A stretch of 34,609 nucleotides of DNA, taken from positions 1 to 34,609 of the forward strand of contig JAQGOY010000212.1 in the NCBI GenBank assembly GCA_028293375.1, written 5' to 3'. Of the stretch, positions 21,200 through 29,825 are shown in pieces. Below the pieces are notes generated by a model, which had not been told where the DNA came from, did no database searches, and saw only the letters and a program-made list of their open reading frames with translations. The position numbers and the translations under genes were made by a program. The DNA comes from Verrucomicrobiales bacterium. Its GTDB lineage: Bacteria > Verrucomicrobiota > Verrucomicrobiia > Limisphaerales > JAQGOY01. Positions within the stretch are counted from its first letter, which is position 1; each line of letters begins with the position of its first letter.

Positions 21200-22635
21200 G
21201 GTTTTGATGATTCTGACCAGTGAAAATTGAAAGTGAACTGAACCGGGGCCTTGGAGCCTTTCAAGCTATCCAATGCGAGACTGTCTATCTGATTGAGGGC
21301 ACGCAAGGCCGCGAGAGTTTTATATAATGAATTCTTGTCGGTAGCGACACCAGAGCAGCTGACATTGGCACTATTCCGAATGTCAACAGTCTTGGCTGAG
21401 ACAGAACCCGCTTCAGGGAATGCCTCGGACATCCTGGCAAGAATAGTAAGGTTGGGAGAAGTGGAGCTGAACCAGGGGCGGTACTTTCGCATTTCTCCTT
21501 GCAGCGCGTCATACTGATCCACGTTTTTCTTCATACCTGCCCATTCCGCCCGAAGCTGAGTGAGCTGATACTGCTGGTAGCCGAACATTCCAATCAACAG
21601 CAAAGCAACAGCGGCTGCGCCGGTTACTGGATAAACCAACTGCCTGGAAGAATATCGGGTGGAGACTTTGCTCCAGAAACTTGGAGGGGCCTCAAGATAT
21701 TCCCAATACTCGTCCGGCTTTTGGCTCAGGCGACGGGCTGCAAGGCCCGCTTCGGGAGAAACTTTAACCGATGTGCTAATTTTCGGAGATCCCTCCGTGC
21801 CTGAATAGGATTGGATATGCCTGACCGTCATCCCCATGGGGGATAATTTTTGTTTTAGAACTTCCAAAAAACCGGAAATCTTAGGATTATTCCCAAAAAG
21901 ATTGATCTGATCTATTTTTCCAGAGATATCGCGAGGCAACTGACCCAGAGTGATGCGAAGTTCGCGAAAAATCATTTCGCCGTTGGCGCGGATATCGATG
22001 TTTTGATCATCGAAAGCCATTTCGATGGTGCGAATGGAAACAATGCTAGTTCCGAAAGCAATGAGCAGATCGATTCGATTTTCGCCAACGAGGGCAGTAA
22101 TGACGGATGAACCGGCCTTGGGCAACGCGCCTGGGAGTGCGGCGATGGCAAGAGCAAAACTAGTAGGCTTGAGACCCGCAGCAGTGAGCACCTCCTGGAG
22201 CTTTTTGAGATGGGACCGAGAAACGCCTACCTGGGTGGCATAGGGCTCGCCATTGGGAGAAGTATAGTTGGTGAGAGTAGTCTGGAGTTCATCCACAGGT
22301 GTTGGAAAACCCCTCTCTGCCTCCAGCTGCAAAAAGTCAGCTACGTCCTCCGCTTCCAGAGCTGGAAGCTTGGAATGCACGGAAAATGCCCAATTGAGCG
22401 GAAGCCCAACCATGCAATTCTTTTCATTGATTCCGGATGCCTTGAGAAAATCTTTAATTTCACGACCCACAATGGCTGGATCATGACTCAGGAGATCGGT
22501 TTTGAGTTGGGTCGAAACATCCTTCTCCACCTCAATCGTATCCCTTGAGATTTTTACAAAGACGGCATGCAGGGCATGACCGTCGATGGTTAAACCGAGG
22601 GCAGAGTTTGGTCTTCGTTTATTTACCCACTTCAT
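21196..22635 (-). CDS. GspL-like protein: PilM-type actin-fold domain fused to PilN-type domain
   Basis: The 479-residue protein has a cytoplasmic actin/ASKHA-like part (about 1-300) with PilM hallmarks: GLTIDGHALHAVFVKIS, VGLPLNWAFSVHSKLP, the segment DFLQLEAERGFPTPVDEL and LVGENRIDLLIAFG. A linker and one membrane helix follow (about 334-352, YPVTGAAAVALLLIGMFGY). A PilN-like coiled coil and periplasmic domain form the rest. GspL of type II systems is built this way, as a fusion of PilM and PilN. It recruits the GspE ATPase and contacts GspM. Its ATG shares one base with the GspK stop (TAATG), and it overlaps the GspM gene by 4 bp. Confidence 0.88.
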   Translation of the reverse strand: MKWVNKRRPNSALGLTIDGHALHAVFVKISRDTIEVEKDVSTQLKTDLLSHDPAIVGREIKDFLKASGINEKNCMVGLPLNWAFSVHSKLPALEAEDVADFLQLEAERGFPTPVDELQTTLTNYTSPNGEPYATQVGVSRSHLKKLQEVLTAAGLKPTSFALAIAALPGALPKAGSSVITALVGENRIDLLIAFGTSIVSIRTIEMAFDDQNIDIRANGEMIFRELRITLGQLPRDISGKIDQINLFGNNPKISGFLEVLKQKLSPMGMTVRHIQSYSGTEGSPKISTSVKVSPEAGLAARRLSQKPDEYWEYLEAPPSFWSKVSTRYSSRQLVYPVTGAAAVALLLIGMFGYQQYQLTQLRAEWAGMKKNVDQYDALQGEMRKYRPWFSSTSPNLTILARMSEAFPEAGSVSAKTVDIRNSANVSCSGVATDKNSLYKTLAALRALNQIDSLALDSLKGSKAPVQFTFNFHWSESSKP

Positions 22636-23969
22636 TAGCGTATATCCTTCTTTAACAGTTGATCGTGAATTTTGCTACCTAGCGGCCATCCCAGATAAGT
22701 CAGATCCTGCCTTGACAGGATTACCGGGGCGAGCTGGCTGGTATCGAAAATAAAGCGCGTTCGCCGAAAGCCTCGTCCATATTCACCAACGGCCGCAATA
22801 TCGGCAGTGAACTGGCAGGACTGTCCGATTAAGTAGGGTCCCGCTGCCTGGATGGTGGCGGTGTCGAGGACTTCTTTAACCCAGGCCACCGTGGCCAAAA
22901 TTTGGGGATTAGAAGCCCGGTAATTGACCAAAGCAGATGCCTTATCCAATGATATGCCAGGAATGCAGGCGAGGACCGCCTCGGGGGCAGTATTCACGTT
23001 GACGGCAGAGACGGCCATACTGTTCGTGGAATAAAGCTGAGCCTCCACAGTTTGGAATTCCTGAACCGTCATTCCGCTGAGCGCGTAGAACTCCAGCACA
23101 CTACGGGCGCCTCTTGGTCCAAGGGCGGCCATGATAGCGTTGGCTCTTGCAGCCTGGAGAGATTGCGTGAGCAAGCTTCGAATTGCGTTAACGCTGGAAA
23201 CTTCCGTTTTATTGGTGCCATTCGCCATGGTGGCGGACTGTCTACTGTGCACCGTCAAATACTCGCAAATTCCGGGATCAAGCCGACCGTCCTTATTATC
23301 CTCCGGAGACAAGACATTTCCATCGTTTTCATTAGGGTCCAAAAAGCCATTCTGATTGGCATCTTCGCCGTAGAGGATTTCCAAAGTCGCGCCATAGACC
23401 AGACGCAGTTCGTCCACACTTTCGAACGGAGCATTCTTGCATTTTCGCGGCGGGGAGAGCCGCTGATAGACATCGTCTTCTGCGCCGCCATCCGAAACCG
23501 TGGCATCCGCATCTCTCCAGTCGATGATGGCTGCGGCAAACTCGTGAGTCATGCCGGGAAGAAGCTCCAACATGGCGGCCGTGACTGTATTTAAATTTAA
23601 CTTCGAATTCTCATCGACCAAACCAAAAGTGGGTGCGATGGGATTGACGGTAGTATTATTGGTGCGGCCTATGAACCAGAATTTCCCGTCACCAACGGTG
23701 ACTCCTTCGGAGTCGTAGTCCAAGGGGTTGGGAATAGCGCCGTTGGTGGCATAAGTAGCGAGAACGAATGTGGCATATCGACTGGCTCCCAGTAAAACCT
23801 GGTCCGATTCCATGGCAGAAACCCGGTTGGCTGCGCCCCTGACCTCGAAGGTCATGGATTGGCCGAAATAGAGAGCGAGGGTCACGAGGCCGAAGCAAAT
23901 TGTCAGGACCAGGATAAAAACGGATCCTGTTTCGTGACTTCTCGTAGAGCTTGATGAGGAAAATATCAC
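22635..23969 (-). CDS. GspK-like minor pseudopilin
   Basis: The 444-residue protein starts with a short leader and a hydrophobic prepilin helix (ETGSVFILVLTICFGLVTLA). The large domain carries GspK features: NLNTVTAAMLELLPGM, IIDWRDAD, and the second helix-hairpin-helix-like NVNTAPEAVLACIPGI. It probably caps the pseudopilus tip with I and J. An acidic insertion holds two calcium-loop-like motifs, DANQNGFLDPNEND and EDNKDGRLDPG. Of the pseudopilins it lacks the clear FTLIE motif, as usual for K. It overlaps the GspJ-like gene by 4 bp. Confidence 0.9.
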   Translation of the reverse strand: MIFSSSSSTRSHETGSVFILVLTICFGLVTLALYFGQSMTFEVRGAANRVSAMESDQVLLGASRYATFVLATYATNGAIPNPLDYDSEGVTVGDGKFWFIGRTNNTTVNPIAPTFGLVDENSKLNLNTVTAAMLELLPGMTHEFAAAIIDWRDADATVSDGGAEDDVYQRLSPPRKCKNAPFESVDELRLVYGATLEILYGEDANQNGFLDPNENDGNVLSPEDNKDGRLDPGICEYLTVHSRQSATMANGTNKTEVSSVNAIRSLLTQSLQAARANAIMAALGPRGARSVLEFYALSGMTVQEFQTVEAQLYSTNSMAVSAVNVNTAPEAVLACIPGISLDKASALVNYRASNPQILATVAWVKEVLDTATIQAAGPYLIGQSCQFTADIAAVGEYGRGFRRTRFIFDTSQLAPVILSRQDLTYLGWPLGSKIHDQLLKKDIR

Positions 23970-24655
23970 TTATTGGTCCTCGTCTGGCTAATGATGGGGA
24001 CGAGCAATTCCAAGGGTGTCTTGGTGGAATTGCCCTTTTGGTCGTCAGTAAAAGTGAAAGAAACTTTTACCGCGACAGGCAAATTAGTGGTTAGGGTGCT
24101 ATCCCATGAATCGATCCATGCTGCGCCATCGTAGTAACTGAAGATAACATTATCAATACCTCCGAGCACCCATTCCTGGGAAAACTCCTCGACGTTGACA
24201 GGGAGAAGATTCGAACTAACGGCCCTGATGAGATCTTTTCCGCTGCTGCCCCCGTGATTGGCCGGAACGTTGAGGAAGTAGCCAACCTTCCTCATTTCAC
24301 TCCAGGAGGCGTCATCATCGTTGTTTTTGCCCACGGCAGTATAGAGAAAAGGGCTAACCTTAGTACCGATGTTGGCAGTGCTGCCATCGGAAATAGTATC
24401 CAGACTTTGAAACGATCCGGTCATGATGCCACCTGGAAACCGAACGCCTTCAATGTCTCGTTTCATGACCATCAGGGCATGCTGGATCGGAAGAGAAGTC
24501 TCAAAGCTATCGTTCGCTTTCATCGTCAACCGAAGGGCAGTAAAAAACACGCCCGTAATGGCGGCGAGGACGATGGCAAAAATAGCGACTGTGAGAAGGA
24601 TCTCAATGAGAGTAAACCCCTTTTTCAAACGCGATGGATGACGGGTTTGAATCAT
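23966..24655 (-). CDS. GspJ-like minor pseudopilin
   Basis: I start the 229-residue protein at ATG 24655 (MIQTRHPSRLKKGFTLIEIL), which overlaps the GspI stop by 4 bp; the longer frame upstream would run through the GspI gene. The leader is basic and ends in Gly before FTLIE, a standard prepilin-peptidase site, followed by a hydrophobic helix. The rest fits GspJ: LMVMKRDIEGVRFPGG, EEFSQEWVLGGIDNVIFSYY and VKVSFTF. It should join the I-J-K tip complex of the pseudopilus. Confidence 0.88.
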   Translation of the reverse strand: MIQTRHPSRLKKGFTLIEILLTVAIFAIVLAAITGVFFTALRLTMKANDSFETSLPIQHALMVMKRDIEGVRFPGGIMTGSFQSLDTISDGSTANIGTKVSPFLYTAVGKNNDDDASWSEMRKVGYFLNVPANHGGSSGKDLIRAVSSNLLPVNVEEFSQEWVLGGIDNVIFSYYDGAAWIDSWDSTLTTNLPVAVKVSFTFTDDQKGNSTKTPLELLVPIISQTRTNK

Positions 24656-25071
24656 TGGGTTGGCGGCACTCCGTTGGTGGAAACGCCGGAAGTATCGTAA
24701 AGGGTATGAAGCTTTAGGTCGTAGTTTTGGCCTTGAACCGCATAGGTGACTTTCAAAGTCACAAGTCGCAAGCTGTTCTCCACCCCCCATGCGGACGATT
24801 CCATATTCCACGTATAAGTGCGCCCGGCTTCGACGACGGTGCCCTGTTGGCCGGACTGTTGCATGCCATTTACCACGGTCTGTTCCGTGAGTAAACGGTC
24901 GGCAATGACGGCGGCCCGCACTTTGCGTTCCGCAACTTGTCCCGCTCGACTTGAGATTTGCACCGCTTTCAGGGCGACAGGAACCAGGATCGACATGAAA
25001 ACCATGGCAACCATGACCTCGATAAGGGTAAACCCAATGACCTTATCGCTTTTGTGTGATGAAAAGGTCAT
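24652..25071 (-). CDS. GspI-like minor pseudopilin
   Basis: The protein of 139 residues starts at ATG 25071 (MTFSSHKSDKVIGFTLIEVM); a TTG at 25086 is the other choice. It has a prepilin site with Gly before FTLIE. The hydrophobic helix runs into SILVPVALKAVQISSRAGQV, and the body includes an RLVTLKVTYAV strand. Small size and position between H and J fit GspI, the helper that starts the tip complex. The start lies 29 bp inside the GspH-like gene, so translation is coupled. Confidence 0.86.
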   Translation of the reverse strand: MTFSSHKSDKVIGFTLIEVMVAMVFMSILVPVALKAVQISSRAGQVAERKVRAAVIADRLLTEQTVVNGMQQSGQQGTVVEAGRTYTWNMESSAWGVENSLRLVTLKVTYAVQGQNYDLKLHTLYDTSGVSTNGVPPTQ

Positions 25072-25594
25072 TTGTTTTGATTTCAAACCTGCTCAAACTG
25101 CGATCTGGAGCGAGCCAAAGAGTCGAGACAGAAGGTCGATCTATTTCCACCCATGGAGTATTCTCGTCGAGGAAACCGTCCGGGGTGAACTCGATTTCAT
25201 CGGCCTTTTTCGTGTTAACGATAGTCGAAGTGGTAATCGTTGAATTTGCCTTCTGCAGAGGCTGGTTGCCCATTTGAATGGTCAAATCGCGAGCGAGGGT
25301 AAATTCAATGGCCTTGGAATCTACCTGTTCATAGTTCACGTTGATTTTTGCACCGTAAGTTCCGGCTTTCTTGTTAATCCACAAAGTTATGGGCATGCCT
25401 TCGGACGTAGCCCTACTTTGCGCATAACGCGTCAAAGCAAGAAATTGTCGAGCTTCCGAGTCGAGAGTCCGGCCTTTAAAAAATTTTTGTAAACTGGTGG
25501 CGGACATGGCCAGGACGATGACTAGAATCGCCATGACCAGGATCAACTCCAGGAGGGTGAAGGCGCTTTTTCTTTGCTTGACCAACAAGTTCAC
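25043..25594 (-). CDS. GspH-like minor pseudopilin
   Basis: The 183-residue protein has the leader MNLLVKQRKSA followed by FTLLELILVMAILVIVLAM. The residue before the cleavage site is Ala, not the usual Gly. The GspH pattern FFKGRTLDSEARQFLALTRYAQSRATSEGMP follows the helix, then a beta-rich domain with IEFTPDGFLDE. It would sit below the pseudopilus tip. It lies 28 bp downstream of the GspG gene. Confidence 0.88.
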   Translation of the reverse strand: MNLLVKQRKSAFTLLELILVMAILVIVLAMSATSLQKFFKGRTLDSEARQFLALTRYAQSRATSEGMPITLWINKKAGTYGAKINVNYEQVDSKAIEFTLARDLTIQMGNQPLQKANSTITTSTIVNTKKADEIEFTPDGFLDENTPWVEIDRPSVSTLWLAPDRSLSRFEIKTNDLFITQKR

Positions 25595-25622
25595 GAATTA
25601 TTTTTTAATAGGAACTCATCGA

Positions 25623-26078
25623 TTACTTCTTGGTGGTATAATTGGCAATATCATCGTCGGTGCCCATCTTCCCGTCAGGGCCGGCGGAGATGATGTCGTA
25701 ACCGTTCATGGTGTGCTTGCCGGGATACTCATAAACATAAGGGTTACCCCAGGGATCATTAGGAATATTGTCGCCCTTAAGATAAGGACCTTTCCAACTG
25801 TTGCCGTCTCGAGGAGCATTGATCAAATCGGAAAGACCGGTTTTGCCCTGAGGATAGGCCCCCATGTCCACTTCATAAGTATCAAGGGCAGTTCCGAAAA
25901 GGGCTATTTGGGATTGAGCTGCAGTCTGTTTGGCCTGCTCGGTTCTGCCGGAAAACTTGGGAACGACAATGGCAGCGAGAACTGCCAGGATGATGAGCAC
26001 GATCAGCAATTCAATAAGGGTGAAAGCGCTTTGCCTGCTAACACGTTGCTTGTTTGGTTTATTATAGCTTATTTTCAT
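25623..26078 (-). CDS. gspG: GspG major pseudopilin
   Basis: The 151-residue protein has a basic leader ending in Ser-Ala before FTLIELLIVLIILAVLAAIV and continues with PKFSGRTEQAKQTAAQSQIA. The C-terminal half is characteristic of GspG: YPQGKTGLSDLINAP, WKGPYLKGDNIPNDPWGNPY, and the calcium site SAGPDGKMGTDDDI. It forms the shaft of the pseudopilus. The -1 residue is Ala instead of Gly, as in the GspH-like protein. It lies 11 bp from GspF. Confidence 0.96.
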   Translation of the reverse strand: MKISYNKPNKQRVSRQSAFTLIELLIVLIILAVLAAIVVPKFSGRTEQAKQTAAQSQIALFGTALDTYEVDMGAYPQGKTGLSDLINAPRDGNSWKGPYLKGDNIPNDPWGNPYVYEYPGKHTMNGYDIISAGPDGKMGTDDDIANYTTKK

Positions 26079-26089
26079 GTTGTTACTTT

Positions 26090-27418
26090 TTATTTAATAT
26101 GATCCTGCAAAGAGAAGATCGGAATGACCATTCCGATAAAAATGGTGCCAACAAAAGCCGCAATCATGAAAAGCATGAGAGGCTCGGCAAGCGCCACAGT
26201 GGTTTTTAGTTGACGATCCAAATCACCCTCGGTGACGTTGGCAATACGAAGAAGCTCGACATCAAGTCGACCGCTTTCCTCCGCGACTGAAATCATTTCA
26301 ATAGTGGAGCCAACGAACAAAGCACGACATTCCCCTAGACTGGCGCCCAGTTGTTTACCTTCCTTAACGCGTTCGATAGAGTTGGAAACGGCATCAGTCA
26401 GGATTTGATTGCCAATCGAACGCCGGGCAACATTCAAGCCATTGATCAGCGGGACGCCGGCGCCAAGCAAAGTTCCCAGCATACGACAAAAACGAGCCAT
26501 GGCGAATTGAGCCACGAGAGGACCAATCATGGGTAATTTCAAAAGGATGTCTTCCCAAACCCTTCGGCCTTTTTCGGAGGTAAACCAAGTCCTTAATGTA
26601 AATCCAAGTCCTACTATCCCAGCGAGGAGAAAGAGCCCGTAATGCCGTACTACTTCGCTCACGCCGACAATGATTTGGGTAATCATCGGCAGCTCAGCAC
26701 CAAAGCCTTTGAAGATGTCCTGAAACTTGGGGATGAAGAACACGAGAAGAAAAATCAGGACGGCGATGGCCAGCAGCAGCAGGATGGCGGGATAAATCAT
26801 GGCGGCCATCACTTTGCCTTTCATCTCCTTTTCGCGAGCCTGAAAATCGGCAATTTGGGCAAGCACGACGTCGAGAAAACCGCCAGTTTCGCCGGCCTCA
26901 ACCATGGCCACATAAATCTTCGGGAAAGTCTCCGGTGATTGTGACATCGCGGTGGCGAGGGACATACCATCCACTACCCGGTCATGTATCTTCTTCCATT
27001 GATCACGGGCAATAGGATTGCCGGCTTCCTTGTAAAGAATAACCAGGGCCCGGCTGAGTGGAATTCCGGAAGACAAAAGACTGGAAAGCAACCGAGTAAA
27101 GCTTTCCAGCATTTTTGCTGTGACTTTTCCGCCGAAGTTAAAATTCGGAATGGCCTTACCTCCCGGAACTTCTTTCTCGGCTTTTCCGTTTGAGGAGGTT
27201 TTTGGCAGTGGAGCAGGCTTGGAAATAGCTTTGGTAGCAGGAGCTTTTGGTTTCGGAGCGGGTTTTGATCCTGGGGTGGCTCCCTGTTCATTGACCCGGA
27301 TAGGTCTCAAGCCAAGTCCTTCGATCCGACGAAGGGCTTCTTTACGGCCGACAGCTTCCAACTCGCCCTGGACTGAAGTGCCGTCCTGTTGCAAACCTTT
27401 GTAAGTGAATGTGGGCAT
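26090..27418 (-). CDS. gspF: GspF/PilC inner-membrane platform protein
   Basis: The 442-residue protein starts with the GspF N-terminal motif TFTYKGLQQDGTSVQGELEA, then has an unusually long Pro/Ala/Lys-rich linker (about 46-100). Two T2SSF domains follow: one with FTRLLSSLLSSGIPLSRAL and EAGETGGFLDVVLAQIADF, and one with FCRMLGTLLGAGVPLINGL and EESGRLDVELLRIAN. Three membrane segments are visible near 210-230, 260-280 and the C-terminus. It is the rotor/platform that couples GspE to pseudopilin assembly. The linker makes it longer than the usual ~400 residues. Confidence 0.95.
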   Translation of the reverse strand: MPTFTYKGLQQDGTSVQGELEAVGRKEALRRIEGLGLRPIRVNEQGATPGSKPAPKPKAPATKAISKPAPLPKTSSNGKAEKEVPGGKAIPNFNFGGKVTAKMLESFTRLLSSLLSSGIPLSRALVILYKEAGNPIARDQWKKIHDRVVDGMSLATAMSQSPETFPKIYVAMVEAGETGGFLDVVLAQIADFQAREKEMKGKVMAAMIYPAILLLLAIAVLIFLLVFFIPKFQDIFKGFGAELPMITQIIVGVSEVVRHYGLFLLAGIVGLGFTLRTWFTSEKGRRVWEDILLKLPMIGPLVAQFAMARFCRMLGTLLGAGVPLINGLNVARRSIGNQILTDAVSNSIERVKEGKQLGASLGECRALFVGSTIEMISVAEESGRLDVELLRIANVTEGDLDRQLKTTVALAEPLMLFMIAAFVGTIFIGMVIPIFSLQDHIK

Positions 27419-27429
27419 GAATTAACTTA

Positions 27430-29157
27430 TTATTCGGTGGTTGCTTTTGCGTCGTCTGGGGATTCATCGGGCTCATCCATGGCAGAGTCTTTAGTTACGC
27501 GGAAAACTTCTTCAGGGGTGGTTTCACCCATGCCGACTAAACGCCAACCGTCGTCGGAGAGGGTCCTCATGCCTGCCTTGCGTGCAGCAACGCCGATCTC
27601 ACCAGAGGAAGCATTTTTTAAAATCAGTTTGCGAATTTCTGCGCTGGTATCCATCCATTCAAAAATTGCACGCCGGCCATGGTACCCGGTGTTGCGACAT
27701 TCTTTGCAGCCGACGGCTTTGTAGAAGACAGTCGCTGGGGGCACACCCAGTTGCATCTTAATCCCCTTCACCTGATCAGAGGTATCCTCGGCCTTGCACT
27801 TCTTGCAGAGAACACGGACAAGTCGTTGCGCGAGCACGGCCTCGAGGGAAGAAGCAACCAGATAGGGCTCCACTCCCATATCGACAAGCCGGGTAAGCGC
27901 ACCCGGGGCATCATTCGTATGAAGGGTGGAGAACACGAGATGCCCGGTAAGCGAAGCTTGAACGGCAATTTGAGCGGTTTCCTGGTCGCGTATTTCACCG
28001 ATTAGCAGCACATCCGGATCGTGACGCAGGATTGCCCTGAGTCCGCGTGCGAAAGTCAGACCGGCTTTTTCAGAAACCTGGATTTGGTTGACCCCTTTGA
28101 GTTGATATTCAATAGGGTCTTCAATGGTGATGATTTTTCTTACTGCATCATTAATCTCATTGAGTGCAGTATAAAGAGTGGACGTTTTTCCGGAACCCGT
28201 AGGGCCGGTGACGAGGATGATACCGTGCGGCAAACCGAGAACCTTCCTAAACGAGCGCAATTCTTTATCGGCGAGGCCCATGTCTTTCATTCCACGGAGG
28301 GTGGAGTTTTGCCTCAACAGACGCATGACCACAGCTTCGCCGTGGAGCATCGGAATAACGGAAACACGAATATCCACCTCGTTTTCCTCCAGGCGAATCT
28401 TGATACGTCCGTCCTGTGGCAAACGCTTTTCAGCGATGTTCAACTGGCTCAGAATCTTAACGCGGGATACGATTGCAGGTTGAAATCTTTTGATCTGGGC
28501 AGGAACTGGAATTTCCTGAAGAACGCCGTCAATGCGGTAACGAATTTGCAATTCATTTTCAAAAGGCTCCAGGTGGATGTCGGAAGCACGAAGATTAATG
28601 GCGTCCTTCAAAACCTGGTTCACAAACCTGATGATTGAAGCATCCTCAGCTGCATCATCGAGATCGTTGCCGTCTTCATTGTCGTCCTTAACGACTTGAA
28701 AAGAGGTATTTTCGTCGAGGGTATCGATGGTATCCGCGCCGACGCCAAGGCGTTTTTTTAATTCCTGCTGAATTACTTCGGTGCGGGCAAGCACGGGTTG
28801 AAGTTTTAACCCGGTCAAAGTTTTCAGAGCATCAAGGCCCTGGGTGGCGAACAAACGGCTGGTGGCAATCTCGACGCTGCCGTTTACCTTGCGCAAAGGC
28901 AGCAATTCCTCCTTGAGAAGAAGTCGCGCCGGAAACAAGGAAAGAACTTCCTTGTCCGGCTGCAACTCTTCCAGGGAGGTGTAAGTCAGGCCATATTCTT
29001 TGGCTAACCAACGCAGAACTTCCTCCTCGGACTCAGGCGGTTTGCCCGCTGTCGATTCGCTGAGAATGCGAGCATCAGCGAAAGAGAGTTGGCGGGCGGC
29101 TAACATGCGCTCCACCAAAGCACCGAAGACTGGATTTTCTGTTTGGCTTGTCTTCAC
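27430..29157 (-). CDS. gspE: GspE/PilB secretion ATPase
   Basis: The 575-residue hexameric ATPase has an N-terminal MshEN-like domain (VLRWLAKEYGLTYTSLEELQ, LLPLRKVNGSVEIATS), then the N2 domain with NLRASDIHLEPFENELQIRY. The catalytic core has Walker A GPTGSGKT at about 318-325, Asp box TIEDPIEYQ, Walker B VLLIGEIRDQET and the His box GHLVFSTLHTNDA. The zinc-binding tetracysteine, CKKC and CKEC, follows. It powers pseudopilus assembly from the cytoplasm. The start is GTG 29157; there is no ATG that keeps the N-terminal domain whole. It lies 9 bp after the LTxxQ-like gene. Confidence 0.95.
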   Translation of the reverse strand: MKTSQTENPVFGALVERMLAARQLSFADARILSESTAGKPPESEEEVLRWLAKEYGLTYTSLEELQPDKEVLSLFPARLLLKEELLPLRKVNGSVEIATSRLFATQGLDALKTLTGLKLQPVLARTEVIQQELKKRLGVGADTIDTLDENTSFQVVKDDNEDGNDLDDAAEDASIIRFVNQVLKDAINLRASDIHLEPFENELQIRYRIDGVLQEIPVPAQIKRFQPAIVSRVKILSQLNIAEKRLPQDGRIKIRLEENEVDIRVSVIPMLHGEAVVMRLLRQNSTLRGMKDMGLADKELRSFRKVLGLPHGIILVTGPTGSGKTSTLYTALNEINDAVRKIITIEDPIEYQLKGVNQIQVSEKAGLTFARGLRAILRHDPDVLLIGEIRDQETAQIAVQASLTGHLVFSTLHTNDAPGALTRLVDMGVEPYLVASSLEAVLAQRLVRVLCKKCKAEDTSDQVKGIKMQLGVPPATVFYKAVGCKECRNTGYHGRRAIFEWMDTSAEIRKLILKNASSGEIGVAARKAGMRTLSDDGWRLVGMGETTPEEVFRVTKDSAMDEPDESPDDAKATTE

Positions 29158-29166
29158 AGGTATTGA

Positions 29167-29769
29167 TTAGGAAAGGAGACCTGAAACAACCGCGACGGCT
29201 TCCTGCTTGGGAGTTAATACTTTTTTCAAATCTTCCTGAGCGGCAGTTAGTTTGGCCTGGGCTGCCTTGTGACTGTCGCGGTATTTGGCCAGCTTGGCTT
29301 TAATTTCATCTGCAGGGGCTTTCTCCTCGATTGCTTTCTGCAGGGCTTCGAAATCAGGATTTGGAGTCGTGTTGCCAAAGGCCCCACCCTGCTGACGACC
29401 GCCATTGTTATTACCGGCGGTAGCGTTCGCACCGCCAGCACCACCGGGGCCTCCACGACCACCGCGGCCAAACCCCATCGGTGTCGCAGCAGCCCGACGA
29501 GCGTCCATCACGGCGACGATTTTTTCTTCAAGGACCTTCCATTCGGCATCGTCTTTGACTTCGAACGATTCGCGCATTCGATCCATCATGGCCTGGCGCT
29601 GAGCAACCGGGTCGCGTTGCTGTTGTCCACCGGCATTGGCACCGCCGCGCTGACGGCGACCGCCTTGCTGAGGAGCGTTAGGATCGGCGGCCTGGGCGTG
29701 AACGTCCATACTGCTACAAAGCGCAAGGATAGCGCCTGCTACAACGAGAGATGTTCTGAGACTTTTCAT
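29167..29769 (-). CDS. Small secreted Gly/Gln-rich protein with LTxxQ-like C-terminus, first gene of the secretion operon
   Basis: The 200-residue protein has a signal peptide (MKSLRTSLVVAGAILALCSS, cleavage near HAQA). A Gln/Arg/Gly-rich stretch, a helical part (MMDRMRESFEVKDDAEWKVL), a Gly/Asn-rich loop and a second helical part ending in KKVLTPKQEAV follow. The LTPKQ motif near 185-189 and the helical hairpin layout recall the CpxP/Spy group of periplasmic chaperones, but the similarity is thin. It is the first gene of the operon, 9 bp from gspE. It could be an accessory factor or a secreted substrate. I know no standard T2SS component of this kind. Confidence 0.8.
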   Translation of the reverse strand: MKSLRTSLVVAGAILALCSSMDVHAQAADPNAPQQGGRRQRGGANAGGQQQRDPVAQRQAMMDRMRESFEVKDDAEWKVLEEKIVAVMDARRAAATPMGFGRGGRGGPGGAGGANATAGNNNGGRQQGGAFGNTTPNPDFEALQKAIEEKAPADEIKAKLAKYRDSHKAAQAKLTAAQEDLKKVLTPKQEAVAVVSGLLS

Positions 29770-29825
29770 AATAGGATGTTTAAATGCTGTAATGTTTGTT
29801 TTTTACCGCAGGTTCAGGTTCCCTA

